From NCBI RefSeq assembly GCF_003403295.1, contig NZ_QUWV01000063.1, positions 1-56,549 of the forward strand: DNA of 56,549 nucleotides, read 5' to 3'. Source of the stretch: Komagataeibacter melaceti. Its GTDB lineage: Bacteria; Pseudomonadota; Alphaproteobacteria; Acetobacterales; Acetobacteraceae. The notes beneath the pieces are model-generated. The model saw only the letters and a program-made list of their open reading frames with translations, had not been told where the DNA came from and searched no databases. Each line of letters begins with the position of its first letter. Position 1 is the first letter of the stretch. Below are positions 1 to 13,657 of the stretch, one piece after another. The position numbers and the translations under genes were made by a program.

Positions 1-250
1 GGGGGGCTTCCTGCTTTACCGGGGCGGGAGCTGGCGCGGGCTTGGGCGCGGGCTTGTCGCCCTTATGGGGGGCCGAGGTCGCGCCGTCATTCGTGAATTC
101 CATCTCGATCGTGGGCGGCGGCGGCGGTTCCTGCGGAACTGGCACGGGCAGCTTGAGCAGCACGGCCAGCAGCAATGCGACATGCAGCCCGCCCGAAACC
201 AGAACGGAGCGACGCATAAGAATGCGTTCGGAACGACGCGGTGGCACCAC
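1..250 (-). CDS. tolA: TolA-like envelope protein, N-terminal part (cut by window edge)
   Basis: The first gene is incomplete: about 83 residues are visible and the frame is still open at base 1. It starts at GTG 250 after a GGGGAG Shine-Dalgarno, 29 bases downstream of tolR. A basic N-terminus (RRSVLVSGG) leads into one hydrophobic helix (LHVALLLAVLLKLPV), then a PPPP stretch and a Pro/Ala/Lys-rich segment. This is the expected layout of TolA, an inner-membrane anchor followed by a long periplasmic arm that links TolQR to Pal and TolB during outer-membrane constriction. The next codon is also GTG, so the start could be three bases later. TonB has a similar N-terminus, but the position after tolQ-tolR favours TolA. 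Confidence 0.8.
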   Translation of the reverse strand, partial: MVPPRRSERILMRRSVLVSGGLHVALLLAVLLKLPVPVPQEPPPPPTIEMEFTNDGATSAPHKGDKPAPKPAPAPAPVKQEAP

Positions 251-279
251 GATCAGACAGCTCCCCGATCCGGTTGGGT

Positions 280-1454
<1,175 letters not shown>

Positions 1455-1549
1455 ACCTTGGCCGTTCGCTCAAACACGAAGATTGCCCATTTGGCAAGCT
1501 GCGGCCAACCCGCTTTCCGCACAGCCCTGCATCATGGTCAACCCATGGC

Positions 1550-1580
1550 ACGAAAAGAACATGGAGGCCGCATGCCTCCG
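1550..1580 (-). terminator. Hairpin terminator candidate after ybgC
   Basis: On the minus strand GGAGGC-ATGCG-GCCTCC (1563-1579) is followed by ATGTTCTTTTC. It lies 8 bases past the ybgC stop and before tolQ. The U-rich tail is interrupted, so termination may be partial, allowing read-through into tolQRA. Confidence 0.45.
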
Positions 1581-1586
1581 CGCCGT

Positions 1587-2003
1587 TCAGGCGACCAGCA
1601 CGCGCAACAGATCACGCCATAACGGCGGAAATCGGGCAGCACGCCCGTCATCGGCGCGTATGCAGGCCAGACGGACATCCAGCGTGCCACAATCGGCCCC
1701 CGCATCCGCGCCCACGCGCCGGAAATCCTGCACGAGCCGGCAGCTCGCCGCCCCCAGTTCCGTCAGGCGAGTCGTGATGCACACGATATCGTCAAGACGC
1801 AGCGGCGCACGGTAATCCATGGCGGCATGGCGCACCACGAAGGCCAGCCCGTAATCGGCCAGCAGTTCGGACACGGCATGCCCCTGCGCACGGATGGCCT
1901 CGGTGCGGGCACGCTCGGCCAGGGCGAGGTAGCGGGCATGATAGACCACACCGCCCGCATCCGTATCCTCGTAATAAATGCGGAAATCGATCTTATGTTC
2001 CAT
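1587..2003 (-). CDS. ybgC: YbgC-type acyl-CoA thioesterase (hotdog fold)
   Basis: A 138-residue hotdog-fold thioesterase. The 4-hydroxybenzoyl-CoA thioesterase family signature [17 protein letters not shown] lies near the N-terminus, with the catalytic-type Asp at residue 13 and His22. YbgC proteins hydrolyse short-chain acyl-CoA and are commonly linked to tol-pal clusters, as here. The frame stays open further upstream, but that part reads through the end of ruvB and has no family similarity, so ATG 2003 is chosen. It overlaps the end of ruvB by 11 bases. Confidence 0.88.
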   Translation of the reverse strand: MEHKIDFRIYYEDTDAGGVVYHARYLALAERARTEAIRAQGHAVSELLADYGLAFVVRHAAMDYRAPLRLDDIVCITTRLTELGAASCRLVQDFRRVGADAGADCGTLDVRLACIRADDGRAARFPPLWRDLLRVLVA

Positions 2004-3051
2004 CCGGCCCGTCCCCCAGCAGGTCGCCCTGACCGGGCATGCGGGCGGGCGGCTGCAGGCCAAGGTGCCGCCAGCCCCGCTCACCCAGCATGCGGCCACG
2101 GCTGGTCCGCAGCACCAGCCCCTCCTGAATCAGGTAGGGTTCGATCACGTCTTCCAGCGTGTCACGCGCCTCGGCCAGGGCGGCGGCAAGGGTTTCCACC
2201 CCCACCGGGCCGCCGTGATGGTATTCGGCAATGCGGCGCAGGTAGCGGCGGTCCATGCCGTCCAGCCCCATCGAATCGACTTCCAGCCGTGACAGCGCGG
2301 CATCGGCCAGCGCCCGGTCAACCGGCCCGCGCCCCGCCCGCGCTACGGCAGCAAAGTCACGCACCCGGCGCAGCAGCCTGCCCGCGATGCGTGGCGTCCC
2401 GCGTGAACGGCGGGCGATTTCCTCCGCCCCTTCAGGCGTCAGGTCGAATTCCAGCCTGCGCGCGCCCCGGGTCACGATCTGGCACAGCTCCTCGGGCGTG
2501 TAGAACACCAGACGCAGCGGGATGCCGAAACGGTCCCGCAACGGGGTGGCCAGCAGCCCCGCACGCGTGGTGGCGGCAACGAGGGTGAAGGGGGAAAGGT
2601 CGATGCGCACCGAGCGCGCCGCCGGGCCTTCCCCAATGATGAGGTCGAGCTGGAAATCCTCCATCGCCGGATACAGCACCTCCTCGATGGCGGGGTGCAG
2701 GCGGTGGATTTCATCAATGAACAGGACATCGCGCGGCTGGAGATTGGTCAGGATGGCCGCCAGATCCCCCGCGCGCTGGATGACCGGGCCGGAAGTGGCG
2801 CGAAATCCCACCCCAAGTTCACGGGCCACGATCTGCGCCAGCGTGGTCTTGCCCAGGCCCGGCGGCCCGTGCAGCAGCACATGGTCCAGCGCATCGCCAC
2901 GCTGACGGGCGGCGGCGATGAAGATGGCCAGATTCTCGCGGCTGGCCTTCTGGCCGGTAAAGTCCTCCAGCGTCTGCGGGCGCAGCGTGTTTTCGCCGCC
3001 GTCTTCCTCGCCCCGCCGGGGGTCGATCTCACGCTCGGGCGGCAGTGTCAT
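1993..3051 (-). CDS. ruvB: RuvB, Holliday-junction branch-migration ATPase
   Basis: A 352-residue AAA+ motor. The Walker A motif GPPGLGKTT is at residues 62-70, Walker B is LFIDEIHRL, and the C-terminal winged-helix region includes GVETLAAAL and EPYLIQEGL. RuvB hexamers drive RuvA-bound Holliday junctions during recombination and repair. The start ATG overlaps the ruvA stop (ATGA) and the end overlaps ybgC, so it lies within one operon ruvC-ruvA-ruvB-ybgC. Length is normal for the family. Confidence 0.97.
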   Translation of the reverse strand: MTLPPEREIDPRRGEEDGGENTLRPQTLEDFTGQKASRENLAIFIAAARQRGDALDHVLLHGPPGLGKTTLAQIVARELGVGFRATSGPVIQRAGDLAAILTNLQPRDVLFIDEIHRLHPAIEEVLYPAMEDFQLDLIIGEGPAARSVRIDLSPFTLVAATTRAGLLATPLRDRFGIPLRLVFYTPEELCQIVTRGARRLEFDLTPEGAEEIARRSRGTPRIAGRLLRRVRDFAAVARAGRGPVDRALADAALSRLEVDSMGLDGMDRRYLRRIAEYHHGGPVGVETLAAALAEARDTLEDVIEPYLIQEGLVLRTSRGRMLGERGWRHLGLQPPARMPGQGDLLGDGPDGT

Positions 3052-3668
3052 CGGGCCAGTTCCTTCAGCGCGTCACGGATCACGACATCCAGATCCACCT
3101 TGCCCTCATGCCGGTCAAGGACACGCTCCACCACGGGCTGCGCCTCGGCCCGCCGGAAGCCAAGGCCGGACAGCGCCAGCAACGCATCCGCCGCGATCCC
3201 GCGCGTGGCAGCCGGCCCTGACGCCGCTGCCGCAACCGTCGCCCCCGCGGGCAGGCCGGTGGGCATGCCCTCGCACTTGTCACGCAGTTCGGTCACGATA
3301 CGCTGGGCCAGCCGCGCGCCCACGCCGCCTGCGCGGGTCAGCATGGCCTTGTCACCTGCCGCGATCGCATTGATCAGGTCGGATGGCTGCAGGGCGGACA
3401 GGATGGCCAGCGCCACCTTGGCGCCCACCCCCTGCACCGTGGTCAGCAGGCGGAACCATGCCCGCTCCGATGCCTCGGCAAAGCCGTACAGCAGGATTGC
3501 ATCTTCACGCACCACGGTTTCCACCAGCACGCAGGCCAGTTCCGGCGGCTGGGGCAGGGCCGCCAGCGTGCGGCTGGAGGCCTGCACAAGGTAGCCGACC
3601 CCACTTACGTCAATCACGCAGCGATCGGCCTCCACCTGCGCCAGCAGGCCGCGAAGCTGCGCGATCAT
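3048..3668 (-). CDS. ruvA: RuvA, Holliday-junction binding protein
   Basis: A 206-residue protein with the N-terminal OB-fold (MIAQLRGLL, then [12 protein letters not shown]), central helix-hairpin-helix motifs ([13 protein letters not shown] and [13 protein letters not shown]) and a C-terminal RuvB-contacting domain ([20 protein letters not shown]). It holds the junction in square-planar form and loads RuvB. Four-base ATGA overlaps at both ends tie it to ruvC and ruvB. Confidence 0.96.
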   Translation of the reverse strand: MIAQLRGLLAQVEADRCVIDVSGVGYLVQASSRTLAALPQPPELACVLVETVVREDAILLYGFAEASERAWFRLLTTVQGVGAKVALAILSALQPSDLINAIAAGDKAMLTRAGGVGARLAQRIVTELRDKCEGMPTGLPAGATVAAAASGPAATRGIAADALLALSGLGFRRAEAQPVVERVLDRHEGKVDLDVVIRDALKELAR

Positions 3669-4171
3669 GCCATCCTCGTCGCGCGCGCAAGGTGGATGGC
3701 ACTGGCGCGGTGATGTGCATGGCAGATGGCCACGGCCAGCGCATCCGCCGCGTCCGCGCGCTTGAGCAGTGCGGTGGGCAGGATACGGCGGACCATCATG
3801 CTGACCTGTTCCTTCGTTGCCGCACCGGTTCCGACCACCGCGCGCTTGACCGTCTTCGCCCCGTATTCCGATACCGGAATATCCAGCAGCATCGGCACCA
3901 GCAGCCCCACACCGCGCGCGTAGCCCAGCTTGAGCGTCGCGGCCCCGTTGCGGTTGACATAGGTTTCCTCGACCGCGGCCTCATCAGGAGCGAAGCTGCG
4001 GGTCAGTTCCAGCAGCGCATCATGCAGGTGCCGCAGCCGCTCCGGCACGGACAGGGCCGAGTCGGTGGCGATCACGCCGTCCGCCACATGCGTCAGCCGG
4101 TTGCCCTGCGCGGTCACTACCCCCCAGCCGGTAAAACGCAGGCCGGGGTCGATGCCAAGGATGCGGACCAC
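3665..4171 (-). CDS. ruvC: RuvC, Holliday-junction resolvase
   Basis: A 168-residue RNase H-fold endonuclease that cuts Holliday junctions symmetrically. The first catalytic Asp is at residue 8 (ILGIDPGLRFTGWGV), an acidic cluster is in AVEETYVNRN, and the C-terminal acidic pair is in KRADAADALAVAICH. It starts at GTG 4171, eight bases after the yebC stop, and overlaps ruvA by four bases. Length and motifs are typical. Confidence 0.96.
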   Translation of the reverse strand: MVRILGIDPGLRFTGWGVVTAQGNRLTHVADGVIATDSALSVPERLRHLHDALLELTRSFAPDEAAVEETYVNRNGAATLKLGYARGVGLLVPMLLDIPVSEYGAKTVKRAVVGTGAATKEQVSMMVRRILPTALLKRADAADALAVAICHAHHRASAIHLARATRMA

Positions 4172-4179
4172 GCGCGCGA

Positions 4180-4929
4180 TCAGGCCGAAAGCTTCTCGGC
4201 CACGTCGTCCGGCAGGTCAAAGTTGGCGTACACGGCCTGCACGTCGTCATGGTCTTCCAGCGTGTCGATCAGCTTGAACACGCTGCGGGCCTTTTCCTCG
4301 TCCAGTTCAACCGTGTTCGACGGCCGCCAGTCCAGCTTGGCGGAAGCCGGTTCGCCAAAGCGGCTTTCCAGCGCATCACGCACGGCGAAGAAGGATTCGA
4401 CCTGACAGGTCACTTCATGCATGCCGTCCACGGTCTCGACATTCTCGGCCCCGGCCTCGAGCCCGGCCTCGATCAGGTCGTCCTCGCTGGCGGCATCGAG
4501 CGGATAGGTGATCACGCCCAGACGGGAGAACATGAAGGAGACCGAATTCGTCTCCCCCAGCGAACCGCCATGCTTGGAAAACGCGGCGCGCACGTCGGAT
4601 GCGGTGCGGTTGCGGTTGTCCGTCAGCCCTTCCACGATCACGGCGACACCGGCGGGGCCGTAACCCTCGTAGCGCACTTCGGTGTAATCATCCCCGCCCC
4701 CGGCGCCGCTGGCCTTCTTGATGGCACGCTCGACCGTATCCTTGGGCATGTTCACTTCACGCGCGGCCGAAATGGCGGCGCGCAGGCGCGGGTTCATGGC
4801 CGGGTCGGGCATGCCCTCACGCGTTGCCACGGTGATTTCACGAATGACCTTGGCAAACTGCTTGGCCCGCTTGGCGTCCTGCGCGCCCTTGCGGTGCATG
4901 ATGTTCTTGAATTGGGAATGACCCGCCAT
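4180..4929 (-). CDS. yebC: YebC/PmpR-family protein
   Basis: A 249-residue YebC/TACO1 protein that opens with the signature [18 protein letters not shown]. Family members bind DNA or help ribosomes translate proline-rich stretches; which applies here cannot be told from sequence. It starts at ATG 4929 after AGGGA and leads the yebC-ruvC-ruvA-ruvB-ybgC run, the arrangement usual in alphaproteobacteria. Length is standard. Confidence 0.95.
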   Translation of the reverse strand: MAGHSQFKNIMHRKGAQDAKRAKQFAKVIREITVATREGMPDPAMNPRLRAAISAAREVNMPKDTVERAIKKASGAGGGDDYTEVRYEGYGPAGVAVIVEGLTDNRNRTASDVRAAFSKHGGSLGETNSVSFMFSRLGVITYPLDAASEDDLIEAGLEAGAENVETVDGMHEVTCQVESFFAVRDALESRFGEPASAKLDWRPSNTVELDEEKARSVFKLIDTLEDHDDVQAVYANFDLPDDVAEKLSA

Positions 4930-4988
4930 CGTTCGTCCCTGATCCTGTTCTTTCGTCTATCGTTTCTGGCTCGCCCGGAGGCGGCTGG

Positions 4989-7730
<2,742 letters not shown>

Positions 7731-7824
7731 GAAGACCTTCCAGGAATGACAGTCCCGTATGGCCCGCCACAGACCGGCGGGACCGAAGACAGGCTTGGCG
7801 GATAAAATTCTCGCGCGGAGACAT

Positions 7825-7853
7825 GAGATAGGACCCACGCCGCCACGGGTCAA
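7825..7853 (-). promoter_or_regulatory. Probable sigma-70-type promoter of secA
   Basis: On the minus strand TTGACC, a 17-base spacer and TATCTC fit the -35/-10 pattern. The predicted start site near 7818 would leave an 88-base untranslated leader before secA. Seen by eye only. Confidence 0.4.
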
Positions 7854-7978
7854 CCGACGGACCGCAACGCCACGGGCGGAACGGGGAAAAACAGCCATCG
7901 GGCATCCGACCCTTGCAGGCTGGGCCACCCTTCGCCATGATGCCCGCCGAACGCGTTCATAACTAGGGTTTTTTGCAC

Positions 7979-8884
7979 ATGCGGACGACCGGTCCGGCAA
8001 AGGCTGTCGCAACGATGGCCCTGCTTGCTTCCTCCTTCATCATTCCTCCTGCACTCGCGGCGTCCCCCGCCCCGGCTCCGGCCGCGCCCGCGCCCGCCGC
8101 CACGGCGGACCAGAATCCGGTCCTCGCCAGCGTGAACGGGCAGCCCATCCGCCTGACGGACGTGCGCCAGGCCATGGCCTCGATGCCCGAGCAGCTGCGC
8201 AAGCTGCCCGACAACATCATCGTGCCGATCCTGCTCAACCAGCTTGTGGACCAGCGCGCCATCCAGGTCGCCGCGACCAAGTCCGGCCTGGACAAGCAGC
8301 CCGACGTACAGCAGCAGATGCAGACGGCGGCGCAGAACGCGCTGCAGAATGCCTATCTGTCCGCACAGGTCACGCCGTCGCTGACCGATGATGCCATCAA
8401 GGCGTATTACGACAAGAATTACGCCAACAAGCCCGGCGCGGAAGAAATCCACGCCCGCCACATCCTCGTCCAGACCGAGGAACAGGCCAACGACATCATC
8501 AAGCAGCTCAAGGCTGGCGCCGATTTCGGCCAGCTTGCCGCCAAGCTGTCCAAGGACCCCGGTTCGGCCAAGCAGAACGGCGGCGATCTGGGCTGGTTCA
8601 AGAAGGGCGACATGCTGCCCACCTTCTGGGATGCGGCATCGGCCATGCAGCCCAACAGCTTCAGCCAGACGCCGGTGCATACCCAGTACGGCTGGCACGT
8701 GATCCAGGTGCTGGGCAAGCGCACCGCGCCGACTCCGACGCTTGACGCCATGCGCGACCAGATCCGCCAGAAGCTGATCCAGGAAGGCGTGCAGAAAGCC
8801 GTCAGCAACGCGCTGGCGCAGGTCAAGGTCGTCCGCTTCGGCCCCGACGGCAAGCCCCTGCCCGAGACCCAGCCGGAACACTGA
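7979..8884 (+). CDS. Periplasmic PpiC-type peptidyl-prolyl isomerase (parvulin, SurA/PrsA-like)
   Basis: A 301-residue exported foldase. A signal peptide ([20 protein letters not shown]) and a short Ala/Pro linker are followed by a SurA_N/PrsA-like helical region with [15 protein letters not shown], then a parvulin domain at roughly residues 150-260 ([53 protein letters not shown]). Such proteins assist outer-membrane and secreted protein folding. ATG 7979 is preferred over an in-frame TTG two codons earlier. It is divergent from secA, a suitable partner in secretion, and is followed by a strong hairpin terminator. Confidence 0.9.
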   Translation: MRTTGPAKAVATMALLASSFIIPPALAASPAPAPAAPAPAATADQNPVLASVNGQPIRLTDVRQAMASMPEQLRKLPDNIIVPILLNQLVDQRAIQVAATKSGLDKQPDVQQQMQTAAQNALQNAYLSAQVTPSLTDDAIKAYYDKNYANKPGAEEIHARHILVQTEEQANDIIKQLKAGADFGQLAAKLSKDPGSAKQNGGDLGWFKKGDMLPTFWDAASAMQPNSFSQTPVHTQYGWHVIQVLGKRTAPTPTLDAMRDQIRQKLIQEGVQKAVSNALAQVKVVRFGPDGKPLPETQPEH

Positions 8885-8894
8885 CCGGCACCTG

Positions 8895-8940
8895 CCCCGG
8901 GGCGGGCGCGGCTTCACGCCTGTGCGCCCCCGGGGTCTTT
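8895..8940 (+). terminator. Intrinsic terminator after the PpiC gene
   Basis: CCCCGGGG(cg)GGCGC pairs with GCGCCCCCGGGG around a 14-base loop and is followed by TCTTT. It starts 10 bases past the stop codon. Confidence 0.7.
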
Positions 8941-8986
8941 ATCCCATCTGATGTATCACGCTGTCATTTCAGGATACTGACCGACC

Positions 8987-10222
8987 ATGGCCAAAGCCCT
9001 GCCCGTGTCCCCCCTCGCCCGGCCCCTGCCGGAACTGCCGCCGCTGGCGGGCGTGCGCTTTGGCGCGACCGAGGCGGGCATCCGCTACAAGGGTCGGACC
9101 GACCTGGTCATGGCGGAATTCGCGCCGGGCACGACCGTGGCCGGTGTCTATACCCGCAGCAAGTGCCCCGGCGCACCGGTTGACTGGTGCCGCGCCGCCA
9201 TGGCCGATGGCCGCGCCCGCGCGCTGGTGGTCAATGCGGGCAACGCCAATGTCTTTACCGGGCGCGCCGGGTTCGAGGCGACGCAGGCCAACGCGGCCGA
9301 TGCCGCACGGCTGGTCAACTGCGCGGCGACCGAGGTGTTCCTCGCCTCCACCGGGGTCATTGGCGAGGTCCTGCCCTACCAGAAGATTTCCACGGCCTTG
9401 CCCGGCCTTTACGCCACCCTGTCGGAAAACGGATGGGCGGACGCCGCGCGCGGCATCATGACCACCGACACCTTCCCCAAGGCCGCGACACGTACGGCGC
9501 GGATCGGTGGCACCACCGTCCGTATCCAGGGCATCGCCAAGGGCAGCGGCATGGTCGCGCCCGACATGGCGACGATGCTCTCCTTCATCGCGACCGATGC
9601 GGCCCTGCCCGCCAATGTGATCCAGCCGCTGCTGAGCGCTGGCGTAAACCGCAGCTTCAACTGCATCACGGTGGATTCGGATACCTCCACCTCCGACATG
9701 GTGCTGCTGTTCGCCACGGGGCAGGCGGGCAACGACCCCATCACCAGCGCGGATGACCCGGCCTTGGCCGATTTCCGCGCCGCACTCGATTCCCTGCTGC
9801 TGGACCTCGCCCTGCTGGTGATCCGTGACGGGGAAGGCGTGACGAAGGTAATGCACATTACCGTCACCGGCGCGACATCTGATGAATCCGCCCACCGGGT
9901 CGCGATGGCCGTGGCCAATTCCCCGCTGGTCAAGACCGCCGTGGCGGGCGAGGACGCCAACTGGGGCCGCGTGGTGATGGCCGTGGGCAAGTGCGGCGAG
10001 CCCGCCAACCGCGATACGCTGTCCGTTGGCATTGGCGGCACATGGATCGCGCGCAATGGCACGGTCGTGCCGGGCTATGACGAGACCCCTGTCGTCGCCC
10101 ACATGAAGGGGCAGGAAATCGAGATCGCGATCGACCTCGGCCTGGCCAATGGCACGGCGCAGGCATGGAGCTGCGACCTGACCCACGGCTACATTGACAT
10201 CAATGGGTCCTACCGCAGCTAG
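8987..10222 (+). CDS. argJ: ArgJ, glutamate N-acetyltransferase / ornithine acetyltransferase
   Basis: A 411-residue ArgJ that recycles acetyl groups from N-acetylornithine to glutamate in arginine synthesis. The precursor self-cleaves before a conserved threonine; the site is visible as KGSGMVAPDMATMLSF, with the Ala195-Thr196 bond the predicted cut that frees the Thr nucleophile. The oxyanion-hole-type STGVIGEVLP is at about residues 121-130. The C-terminal THGYIDINGSYRS is typical. ATG 8987 gives standard length, and a terminator follows. Confidence 0.96.
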   Translation: MAKALPVSPLARPLPELPPLAGVRFGATEAGIRYKGRTDLVMAEFAPGTTVAGVYTRSKCPGAPVDWCRAAMADGRARALVVNAGNANVFTGRAGFEATQANAADAARLVNCAATEVFLASTGVIGEVLPYQKISTALPGLYATLSENGWADAARGIMTTDTFPKAATRTARIGGTTVRIQGIAKGSGMVAPDMATMLSFIATDAALPANVIQPLLSAGVNRSFNCITVDSDTSTSDMVLLFATGQAGNDPITSADDPALADFRAALDSLLLDLALLVIRDGEGVTKVMHITVTGATSDESAHRVAMAVANSPLVKTAVAGEDANWGRVVMAVGKCGEPANRDTLSVGIGGTWIARNGTVVPGYDETPVVAHMKGQEIEIAIDLGLANGTAQAWSCDLTHGYIDINGSYRS

Positions 10223-10231
10223 CCCCCATGG

Positions 10232-10259
10232 GCGCCCGAACCGGGGCGCTCGCTTTTTT
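10232..10259 (+). terminator. Intrinsic terminator after argJ
   Basis: GCGCCC-gaaccg-GGGCGC followed by TCGCTTTTTT, ten bases past the argJ stop. Confidence 0.8.
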
Positions 10260-10333
10260 CCTGTTCCGTTCCGCACGCAGCAGTGGCAAAGCTGTTCGGG
10301 TCACCACCCGGCAGCCAGACAGGAATTCCCTGC

Positions 10334-10924
10334 ATGACCAACCCGTTCTACCGCCCCGATTCAAACCCGCAGGATGTCTGGACCTATGGCGGATTCTGGA
10401 TCCGGGTTGTCGCCTACCTGATCGATTCCATCGTGATCTGGGCGCTGCTCGCCCTGCTGGGGCTGCTGCTCGTGCCGCCCAGCCTGTCAGTCTCCATATT
10501 CGACCAGCAGCCGATCAGCGGCAGCGGAGGGGATTACCGCATCTCCTATATCCAGCCGGCGGACTACACCATCCTGTCCACCACACCGCATGTGCACTGG
10601 AACGGCAACGGCCTGTTCGAGCTTGTGTCCCTGCTGCTGCCCGCGGCCTATTTCATCGTGTGCGAGGCCTCGACCCTGCAGGCCACGCCGGGCAAGATCG
10701 CCTGCCGCATGCGGGTGACGGACCTGTATGGCAACCGCATCACGCTGATGCGGGCGGCAGGGCGCTATTTTGGCAAATACCTGTCCGCGCTGATCCTCGG
10801 GTTCGGCTTCCTCATGGTCATGTGGACGCAGCGCAAGCAGGGCCTGCATGACATTCTGGCAGGCACCTGTGTCATCCGCCGCGAGGCCCGCGCCGTAGCC
10901 CCGCCGCCACCCCAGTGGGGCTGA
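10334..10924 (+). CDS. RDD-family membrane protein
   Basis: A 196-residue inner-membrane protein of the RDD family. Helix 1 (GFWIRVVAYLIDSIVIWALL) carries the R and D that name the family. A second helix lies near residue 100, the region QATPGKIACRMRVTD is the family's TPGK motif, and a third helix follows (YLSALILGFGFLMVMW). RDD proteins are poorly defined; some are proposed ion or sodium/proton exchangers. ATG 10334 after AGGAA is preferred to an earlier in-frame ATG because it starts next to the conserved domain. It appears monocistronic. Confidence 0.85.
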   Translation: MTNPFYRPDSNPQDVWTYGGFWIRVVAYLIDSIVIWALLALLGLLLVPPSLSVSIFDQQPISGSGGDYRISYIQPADYTILSTTPHVHWNGNGLFELVSLLLPAAYFIVCEASTLQATPGKIACRMRVTDLYGNRITLMRAAGRYFGKYLSALILGFGFLMVMWTQRKQGLHDILAGTCVIRREARAVAPPPPQWG

Positions 10925-11009
10925 AATAACGGAAAAGACACGCTTAAATGCAACCTTGGCCATACTGGCAATCTTTTATTACTCTGCTGCCGGATTTTTT
11001 CGCGGCAGT

Positions 11010-11110
11010 GTAACAGCCGGTCCAAAGCCTGCGGAACACGCGGGCAGGATGCTGTTACGGCGGGAGAACGCATGGCTTTCCCGCCGGGTTTCGTGTTTCC
11101 AAGGAGGTGA
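11010..11110 (+). promoter_or_regulatory. Structured 5' leader of the MscS-type channel gene with consensus Shine-Dalgarno
   Basis: An outer helix GTAACAGC/GCTGTTAC (11010-11017 with 11051-11058) encloses CCTGC/GCAGG (11028-11032 with 11044-11048). A second stem GGCGGGA/TCCCGCC (11059-11065 with 11079-11085) follows directly. The perfect ribosome-binding site AAGGAGGTGA is at 11101-11110, nine bases before the ATG. It matches no riboswitch class I know; structure is by eye. Confidence 0.4.
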
Positions 11111-11119
11111 ACAATCGGC

Positions 11120-13657
11120 ATGCCGGCCCATTTCGTGACGACAGCCCATTCCGCGCCGGCCCGTTTTCCACGGCGCGGTATCCTGGCCATTGTGGCAGCT
11201 TTCATGCTGGTGTTCCTGCCCTGGGCCTTTCCCGCCCGGGCGGCTGATGCGGGGGCGGGATCGCCCGGCATAAACGCCCAGCAGGCCCAGCAGGTGCTGT
11301 CGGTCATGAACGATCCGCAGAAGCGCGAGGCGTTTACCCGCACCCTGCAGGCCATTGCCAACGGCCTGCCCGCGCCTGCCCCGGCACCCGCGCCAGCAGC
11401 CCCCGCGCCCGCCAAAAAGGCCGCGCCCGCCAGCGATGTGTCGCTTGAGCCGGACAGCATCAGCAGCGAAACCATGAACGAGCTGACCCACATACGCGAC
11501 ATCGCGTTGCAGCAGGGGCAGAACTTCATCGCGCTGTTCAAGGATCTGGCCTTTGTGGGGCGCTGGGTCCACTCCATCCTGTCCAACACGGATTCACGCC
11601 AGATCCTGTTTGATGCGCTCAGCCGCGCCGGGCTGATCTTCATACTGGCGCTGATTGCCGAACGCGCGCTGTCCATCGCCACGCGCAAGCCGCTGGCTGC
11701 CGTGACCGCGCGCGCCGTCGCGACCGAAGCCCACCTGAACCAGCGCCTGAACACGGAAGACCGTGAAGACGACCAGCCGCCGCCGCCCGCCGATTCCTCC
11801 GCCGTGGACGCAAAGGCCGAACAGCAGACCGAACAGACCCGCCAGCAGGATGACCGCAAGCAGCACGAGACGCTGCGCATCATCACGCGCGTTCCGTATT
11901 CGCTGCTGCATTTCCTGATCAAGCTGCTGCCGGTGGGCCTGTTCCTTGGCCTCGGGTATGGCGGCTCCGCCGTACTGACCTCCACCGATCAGGCCGCACT
12001 GGTCACGATCACGCTGACCAATGCCTATGTCATCGCACGTGTGATCTACCTGCTGCTCGAGACGGTATTCGTCCCCCACTCCCCCACCATCCGCCTGTGC
12101 AACGCGTCCGACGCGACGGCGCTCATGGTCACGCGGTGGTGGAACTTCCTTGTCGCAGCCCCTTCCATCGTGGTCTGCCTGTCCACGCTGGGCAGCGTGT
12201 TCGCCATGCCCGCGCGCGGCACGGAAGCGATCATCCGCGCGGTCGTGCTGATCGAGCATATCCTTGTCGCCATCTTCATCTGGCGCATCCGCCACCATGT
12301 GGGGGCCGCACTCCAGCCCCCCGCCCGGCTGCAGAAGAAGCCTTTCTGGCTGTTCGTGGGCAGGATGGTCCGCTTCTGGTGGATTCCGGCCATGTTCTTT
12401 GACCTGGCGCTGTGGCTGGTCTGGGCGACGCAGATCCGTGGCGGGTATGCGTGGATCCTGCGCACGCTGTCCCTGACCATCGTGGTCACGCTGGTGTCGC
12501 GGCTGGTCTCGGTCCTGGCGTTCAGCCTGCAGAACAAGATATTCCACGTCCCCGAGGAAACGGAAAAGCGCTATCCCGGCCTTCAGGCCCGCGTGGACTA
12601 CTATTACCCGATCGCCCGCCGCGCGCTGTCCGTGCTGCTGACGTTCCTGACCGTGGTGCTGCTGCTCCAGTCATGGGGTCTGCCCGCGATCCGCTTCTTC
12701 GTGCATGGCTCGCTTGGCCCGCGCATCGTCGGCGCGATGCTGACGATCATGGTCGCCTACACCATCGCCATCATGGTGTGGGAAATCGTCAACGCCACGC
12801 TGCAGAACCAGATCACCCGCTTCGAGAGTTCGGACCAGGCATCCCGCGCGACGCGACTGCGCACGGTGCTGCCGATCATCCGCACGGTGCTGCTGACCTT
12901 CATCATCATCATCGTGACGGTGACCACCCTGTCGCAGATCGGCATCAACGTGACCCCGCTGCTGACTGGTGCGGGCATCATGGGTGCGGCCATCGCATTC
13001 GGTTCGCAGAGCCTGGTCAAGGACTTCATCACCGGCTTCTTCATGCTGGTGGAAAACGCCATGCAGGTGGGCGACTGGGTTACGGCCGGAAGTGTTTCCG
13101 GCACGGTGGAGCACCTGTCCATCCGCACCCTGCGGCTGCGCGCGGTGAACGGGGACCTGCACATCATCCCGTTCTCCTCGGTCACGTCCATCGCCAATAC
13201 GTCGCGTGACTACAACCTTGTGGTGGTCAGCTTCATGCTCGACCTGTCGGAAAACCCGCACCGGGTCGCCGCCATCTTGCAGGATGAACTGGCGCTCATG
13301 CGCAAGGACCATGTCTATGGCCCGCTGATCAAGTCGGACTTCTCGTTCCTTGGCGTGGAGCAGGCGGATGGCAACGGGTCGAAATTCCTTGGCTCCATCC
13401 GCACCGCACCGGGTGCGAAATGGAAGGTTTACCGTGAATATTACAGCCGCCTTGCCGCGCGCATGGTCAAGGAACACGTGGCCTTCCCCATCCCCACATC
13501 CGTCAACCTGCTGGGGAACAACGCCACCGGCACCCTGCGCATGAAGATGGAGGAAACCCCCACCATGCCCATGCCCGCGCAGCCCACCAGCGCCCCGCAG
13601 GAGACCGACGGCAAGCCGGCCCCCACGCCAGAAGGAAAAGACCCCGCCCATGACTGA
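11120..13657 (+). CDS. Large MscS-family mechanosensitive channel
   Basis: An 845-residue channel, much longer than E. coli MscS (286). A signal peptide ends near FPARAADAG (about residue 41), followed by an Ala/Pro periplasmic linker and many transmembrane helices between residues 170 and 600. The MscS core begins near residue 617 with the pore helix GAGIMGAAIAFGSQSLVKDF, then the beta domain (VGDWVTAGSVSGTVEHLSIR), and the end is a Pro-rich tail. Large MscS-like channels release solutes on hypo-osmotic shock. The start is fixed by a perfect AAGGAGGTGA. The 3' end overlaps the oxygenase gene by eight bases. Confidence 0.9.
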   Translation: MPAHFVTTAHSAPARFPRRGILAIVAAFMLVFLPWAFPARAADAGAGSPGINAQQAQQVLSVMNDPQKREAFTRTLQAIANGLPAPAPAPAPAAPAPAKKAAPASDVSLEPDSISSETMNELTHIRDIALQQGQNFIALFKDLAFVGRWVHSILSNTDSRQILFDALSRAGLIFILALIAERALSIATRKPLAAVTARAVATEAHLNQRLNTEDREDDQPPPPADSSAVDAKAEQQTEQTRQQDDRKQHETLRIITRVPYSLLHFLIKLLPVGLFLGLGYGGSAVLTSTDQAALVTITLTNAYVIARVIYLLLETVFVPHSPTIRLCNASDATALMVTRWWNFLVAAPSIVVCLSTLGSVFAMPARGTEAIIRAVVLIEHILVAIFIWRIRHHVGAALQPPARLQKKPFWLFVGRMVRFWWIPAMFFDLALWLVWATQIRGGYAWILRTLSLTIVVTLVSRLVSVLAFSLQNKIFHVPEETEKRYPGLQARVDYYYPIARRALSVLLTFLTVVLLLQSWGLPAIRFFVHGSLGPRIVGAMLTIMVAYTIAIMVWEIVNATLQNQITRFESSDQASRATRLRTVLPIIRTVLLTFIIIIVTVTTLSQIGINVTPLLTGAGIMGAAIAFGSQSLVKDFITGFFMLVENAMQVGDWVTAGSVSGTVEHLSIRTLRLRAVNGDLHIIPFSSVTSIANTSRDYNLVVVSFMLDLSENPHRVAAILQDELALMRKDHVYGPLIKSDFSFLGVEQADGNGSKFLGSIRTAPGAKWKVYREYYSRLAARMVKEHVAFPIPTSVNLLGNNATGTLRMKMEETPTMPMPAQPTSAPQETDGKPAPTPEGKDPAHD

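Noticed and set aside
7731-8012. N-terminal extension of SecA upstream of ATG 7730
   Set aside because: The extra residues have no similarity to SecA, they cover the probable promoter, and ATG 7730 has a good ribosome-binding site and the conserved N-terminus.
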